From: Zhengitettix transpicula
Taxonomy: Eukaryota; Arthropoda; Insecta; Orthoptera; Tetrigidae
Reading direction: 5' to 3'
Length of the DNA stretch: 64,000 nucleotides
Assembly: GCA_037074705.1 (NCBI GenBank)
Contig: CM073591.1
Span: 39,598,587-39,662,586 of the forward strand
Below, one piece after another: positions 59,925 through 64,000 of this stretch (position 1 is its first letter; each line of letters starts with the position of its first letter). The notes beneath the pieces were generated by a model. It was not told where the DNA came from. It saw nothing but the letters and a program-made list of their open reading frames with translations, and searched no databases. The position numbers were made by a program, and so were the translations under genes.

Positions 59925-60476
59925 ATAGAAGCCTGCGAGGGGATTCTCTCGCAGGTAACCTGCGAGGGGTTTTCTCTCGCAGGCAGAACCTTTTAGGAGA
60001 GATACGAAGGGGCTACCTTTGGGTATGCCTTTTCCTCTCCGTTTTTGAACTAAGGTTCCCACAAACCGAGGCACCTCGGCCTGTTTTGAGGGGTGTATGT
60101 TCCGGGGTCGCAGACCTTGGGCATACGGTAAGAGTTGGTCGCTATTCCCATTGGAATAGTCGGCCAGCAGCCTCCTAAACTGGTCGAGGCACGGATAAGG
60201 GAATGCTGCGTCCCCACAGCAAACTCCTCTCCCGCTATCGGAAGGGCGTGGGACAAGTACCCAATGCCCGACCTACCCGATGCAGGTTTTTCTAAGGTTT
60301 TCCCTGCATTTCTTTAGGTGAATGCCAGGTAGGATCCTTAAAATATAGCCCGGGGGCCCTAGTAACCATTGGCTACCTTCCTCTACCCTTCCGCATCCCC
60401 CCTTTTAAATCCCTCCCTATGCTATTAAAGAGGAGTTGCCCAATGTGGATCACCCTCATGTAGCCTGTTGCCCTAA

Positions 60477-60500
<24 letters not shown>
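59925..60500 (+). mobile_element. Full-length retroposon copy (family 1) with 14-bp target-site duplication
   Basis: TATAAATGAATAAA is directly repeated at 59,911-59,924 and 60,501-60,514 and defines a 576-bp insertion. The 5' end carries two tandem hairpins, each with an 8-bp CCTGCGAG/CTCGCAGG stem (59,932-59,955 and 59,959-59,983). The 3' end is GTTGCCCTAAAA followed by a (TA)n tail. There is no protein domain. Short frames on both strands are conserved with other copies. It behaves like a SINE or the 3' part of a LINE. No convincing Pol III promoter was seen. Confidence 0.9.
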
Positions 60501-60507
<7 letters not shown>

Positions 60508-60508
60508 G

Positions 60509-61962
60509 AATAAATCATCCAGATTTGTCAGAAATATATTTTAATAGATTAAAAAATTAGAACATATTAATATAATAATAATTGGCACTACGTATCGTTC
60601 GTTTTTGGAGACCTCTTTAGATGCACATATAAAAAAGCCTAAATATTTAGAGATTTCAAGAATTTATAAACATGATATATTATAAATATTAGAAAATTTA
60701 TTGAACATTACTCATAATTTATATCTTGAAATATTAATACTCATTAAAAATTTTGTAGAAATTTTTTTCCGAACGTGTACGTTTTGCCCACATATTGAAG
60801 CCGAATCGACTGTTATATACACAATGCGTACAACGGAAATGACATACATCTGTTTTGAAAATTAAACTAATAAATTTAAGTCTGTTATTTAAAATTAATA
60901 AAAGGAAAAATAGCCAAATACAGATAAAAGAAGTCATATGAATATCACACAACGTTTCTGGAACCCTTGTTCTTCTCTTCAGGTGCTAAGAAATCTAAAA
61001 AACACAAGGGCCTAGAGCGATGCAACTACACGTCAGTTGACGAAACTCATAGCCAACAACGTCTCCGAACATAATTGAACTCTCATCAGGTTGTTAATGA
61101 ATATTATCTCTCATTATATTATTTGATTGCCTGATATAAGTGCGAATAAGTAAACATTATAAAACATTTGAGGTTTGTCAACTGACTTGTGCAGTTATGT
61201 TAATCCAGGCTCCTGTGATTTTTAGTCTTCTTAGCAGCCGAAGAAAGGAACAAGGTTTCCTGAAACGTTTTGTAATATTTATATCATCACTTTTGTCTGT
61301 ATTTGCCTATTTGAAAATTAATGAGAAAAATAGCCAAATACAGACAAAAGAAGTGATGATATAAATACCACACATCGTTTTTGGGAACCTTGTGCCTTTC
61401 GTCAAGTGTCCAGAGCGAAACAGCCGCAGAATACAGTTTGAGTTTCGTTAAATTATTTGTGCAATTGTGTCGCTCTAGGCTCTTCTGTTTTTTTAGGTTT
61501 CTTAGCAGCTGATGAAAGGAACAATGTTTCCAGAAACATTATGTTGTATTTATATCACTTCTTTTGTCTTATTTGGCTAATTTTCTTACTATTAAGAATT
61601 GGAAAATTTATTTTACATTAAATTATAAAAATAATTGACAACTACAACCACAAATTATAATTAAATTATTAGTATGATTTTCAAATTTTGTTCAAATTTT
61701 TCTCATCAGTGTTGAATAATATTTACGGTCTTCAACTAAAATATTTACATTTTGCCAATAAAAGTTATGCTTATTTAATTAAATATGCTTGGAAACGACT
61801 GAATAATTTTTAACATTCTCTTAAAAATTTTATGTATTCGGACTTGGAAAATTAATATATTAGCACCTGAATAAGGATCGATACATCGTGTAATTTTTTT
61901 TATTAATATGTCCCAATTTTATAATTTTACTAAAGTATATTTCTGACTAATCTGGTTTCTTC
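60509..61962. mobile_element. Composite Penelope-like inverted-repeat element
   Basis: Outer arms of about 95 bp (60,509-60,610 and 61,865-61,962) are inverted copies related to 27,545-27,640. Between them lie four arms of a second family: 60,905-61,020 (+), 61,190-61,315 (-), 61,325-61,420 (+) and 61,455-61,585 (-). The minus strand near 60,800 encodes a short LQYVGKT peptide like the GIY-YIG motif of Penelope-like endonucleases. Hammerhead-like cores occur at 60,951-60,982 (-), 61,239-61,270 (+) and 61,509-61,537 (+). It is probably one family inserted inside another. Confidence 0.7.
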
Positions 61963-62589
61963 AATTATAATTCAAAATAGAAAATTTGTTGAGATTAAAT
62001 CGGGGAAGGGGAAATATTATCAGTGAATGGATGTATATCTAAATACAATTTCACTGAGAAAATTAGTCTTTATTGTTGTATTTCTTCGTTTAAACGTTTT
62101 AATACACTACGGTGGTTTAAAACGTCCTCCGATACTCAATGAATTTGATCAACATTTGTCTATATCGAGAAGGTTCTACGCAATCTGTTGCTCCCTTTTA
62201 AGCAGCGCGCATTAACGTCAAGCTAAATCGATCTATTACTCAGTCCAAGTAGAACGTGTGTCCTGTAGCTGTTGGTTAATACCCGGTGTAATTGCGGATT
62301 TGGCTCACGGCTGTAACAGTATCCCAGGAATGCAACTTTCTCTCCCTTCAGCAGATCCCCACTCGACTACTGCCGTACGTCGCGAAAGTTAAATAGTTGC
62401 CTACGAGCATGGCGTAACTAGTATTTACTGCAGAGGTCACGTATTCCCGTCAGTGATGACAATTAAGCGCTCTGACCTGCTGCAACCGAACATCACAATC
62501 GACTGGCGCAAGAAACATTCCAGCTACACGTAGGTGTGAGAGAGATTTCACCTCAGGAGTGAAACCAGATTATTTTCAGCACTTTGTTT

Positions 62590-63010
62590 GGGAGAAGAAC
62601 AGAAGAAGAAGAAGGTGCAGACACGCTATGCATAGGGTAATCCACATCGTAGCAACTCCCCTCTTATAGCATTGGAAAGGGAATGAAAGGGGGGATGCGG
62701 TAGAGGAAGGTAGCCAAGGGTTAACTAGGACCCCCGGGCAATGATTTAAGGATCCTATCCGGCAATTCGCCTAAAAGTGATGCAGGCAAAACCCTAGAAA
62801 AATCTGCATCAGGTACGTCAGGCATTTGGTACTTGTCCCACGTCCTTCCAATGGTGTGAGAGGGGTTAGCTGTGGGATCGCAGCATTCCCCTCGCCGTGG
62901 CTTGACCCGGTTTAGGAGGCAGCTGGCCGACTATTCCAATAGTAAAAGCGGACAACTCTTACCATATGCCCAAGGTCTGCGACCCCGGAACATACACCTC
63001 TCAAGACAGG
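62590..63010 (-). mobile_element. Retroposon copy (family 2), 5' truncated
   Basis: On the plus strand it runs from a GAAGAAGAAGAAG tract (the 3' tail on the minus strand) through GTGCAGACACGC and the shared CCTAGAAAAATCTGCATCAG block to CTCTCAAGACAGG. ACTTTGTTT flanks it at 62,581-62,589 and 63,011-63,019. The TTCGCCTAAAAGTGATG variant assigns it to family 2. Confidence 0.8.
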
Positions 63011-63031
63011 ACTTTGTTTAGATTTTTTTTT

Positions 63032-63261
63032 AGGGCAACAGGCTACATGAGGGTGATCCACATTGGGCAACTCCCCTTTAATAGCATAGGAAGGGATTAG
63101 AAGGGAGGGATGCGGAAGGGTAGAGGAAGGTAGCCAAGGGTTACTAGGGCCCCCGGGCTATGGTTTAAGGATCCTACCCGGCATTCGCCTAAAGAAATGC
63201 AGGGAAAATCCTAGAAAAACCTGCATCGGGTAGGTCGGGCATTGGGTACTTGTCCCACGCC
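63032..63261 (-). mobile_element. 5'-truncated retroposon copy (family 1) with 11-bp target-site duplication
   Basis: CTTTGTTTAGA is directly repeated at 63,012-63,022 and 63,262-63,272. Next to the left repeat is a T9 run (the poly-A tail on the minus strand), then AGGGCAACAGGCTACATGAG. The copy ends within CCCACGCC. The left repeat overlaps the right target duplication of the neighbouring family-2 copy. Confidence 0.9.
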
Positions 63262-63272
63262 CTTTGTTTAGA

Positions 63273-64000
63273 AGAGCTCACGCCGACTTTAATTAAATCT
63301 GTTAGTGTTGTGGCTGACGTTTCCGTTTCCAAAATTTAGAACGATTTACAAATAGTGCTTGAAGCCAGAAAAACTAATTGCATCAAGAAGTTAAAACGCT
63401 TCTGACTGATTCCTAAATACTCGTAATCTTGGTTCCGGTTCAGGAAACATAGTTCATTAATCATGCTCGTGATTAGGACAGGTCACTTACTCTAACGGGA
63501 ATGATTAATAAATTTACAGTATCATTGCTTTATTATTACGGTATTTATTTTAGAGAAGAAATTAGAAAAAAATTATCAATACAAAACAAACCAAAATGAA
63601 CCCTTCTTTAATTCTTCAATGCTGAAAAAAAAACACGACACACGTCAAAATATATAACAGAAGCTTTCAACCAATTATGTCCTTCATCATCTATAAAAAC
63701 AAACTTACGTAAACAAGTCACATTGTTTTTTACATTAATAAAAAGGTCAACATTGTCACAATTTTTTTAAAATATATTATATGATTCAAACAAATTTAAT
63801 CTTCCAAAAACGTGATCATCAATGTTCATGTCTGTTTAAATTTATCATTAAAATTGACAATTGTTAACAACTTTATAATATTTTTTATAATATAACAGTA
63901 TTCACAATACAAAAGTAGCATAAATAAAGAATAATATAATAATAATGATAATTTTAATTAAAGTATTCATCAGAAATTAAGTAGCAATTTTAAAATATTT
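63273..64000. other. Right-end non-coding sequence
   Basis: AT-rich. At 63,640-63,700 the minus strand has GATGATGAAGGACATAATTG followed by GTTGAAAGCTTC, similar to the arms at 29.8-30.1 kb. No exon is recognised. Confidence 0.35.

Overview
This is eukaryotic, AT-rich, repeat-dense DNA with long non-coding stretches, dinucleotide microsatellites and many degraded transposable-element copies. One real protein-coding gene is visible. Large introns, Penelope-like inverted-repeat elements, 5'-truncated retroposons and a decayed LINE fragment point to an arthropod, most likely an insect with a fairly large genome. A termite or cockroach would fit my impression of the repeat families, but this is inference and nothing in the window proves it.

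Layout. Positions 1 to about 48,200 hold no gene I can support, only unique AT-rich sequence and repeats. The repeats include foldback elements near 10.95, 16.2, 20.9, 26.1, 29.8, 40.95 and 44.8 kb; a nested pair of retroposons at 17.0-18.0 kb; a minus-strand LINE reverse-transcriptase relic at 34.9-35.3 kb; a 0.9-kb element with 12-bp inverted termini at 37.4-38.3 kb; and a repeat with GCCCGGCGTTGCCCG-type ends at 42.5-43.3 kb.

The gene starts at 48,472 on the + strand. A GC-rich first coding exon (48,472-51,076, 868 codons plus one base) is followed by an 8.4-kb repeat-filled intron and a second coding exon (59,496-59,632). The splice signals and reading phase of the two exons fit exactly. 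The gene runs off the right side of the window. The predicted N-terminal region has several DPW motifs (the type that binds the AP-2 alpha appendage), three NPF motifs (the type that binds EH domains), a Trp/Asp/Glu-rich repeat tract, a Ser-Pro decapeptide repeat and a duplicated PRTxSYxEAV motif. It looks like a long, largely disordered endocytic or trafficking adaptor. I could not assign it to a named family.

The most interesting non-genic material is of two kinds. First, a retroposon family at 15.4, 17.1, 45.4, 57.9, 59.9, 62.6 and 63.0 kb shows target-site duplications of 7-14 bp, 5' truncation, nesting, and two successive insertions at the same target. Its fullest copy begins with two tandem hairpins. 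Second, foldback elements carry recurring hammerhead-ribozyme-like cores (CTGANGA, stem II, GAAACGT), as known for Penelope-like elements. The stem-II sequences differ between copies while pairing is kept.
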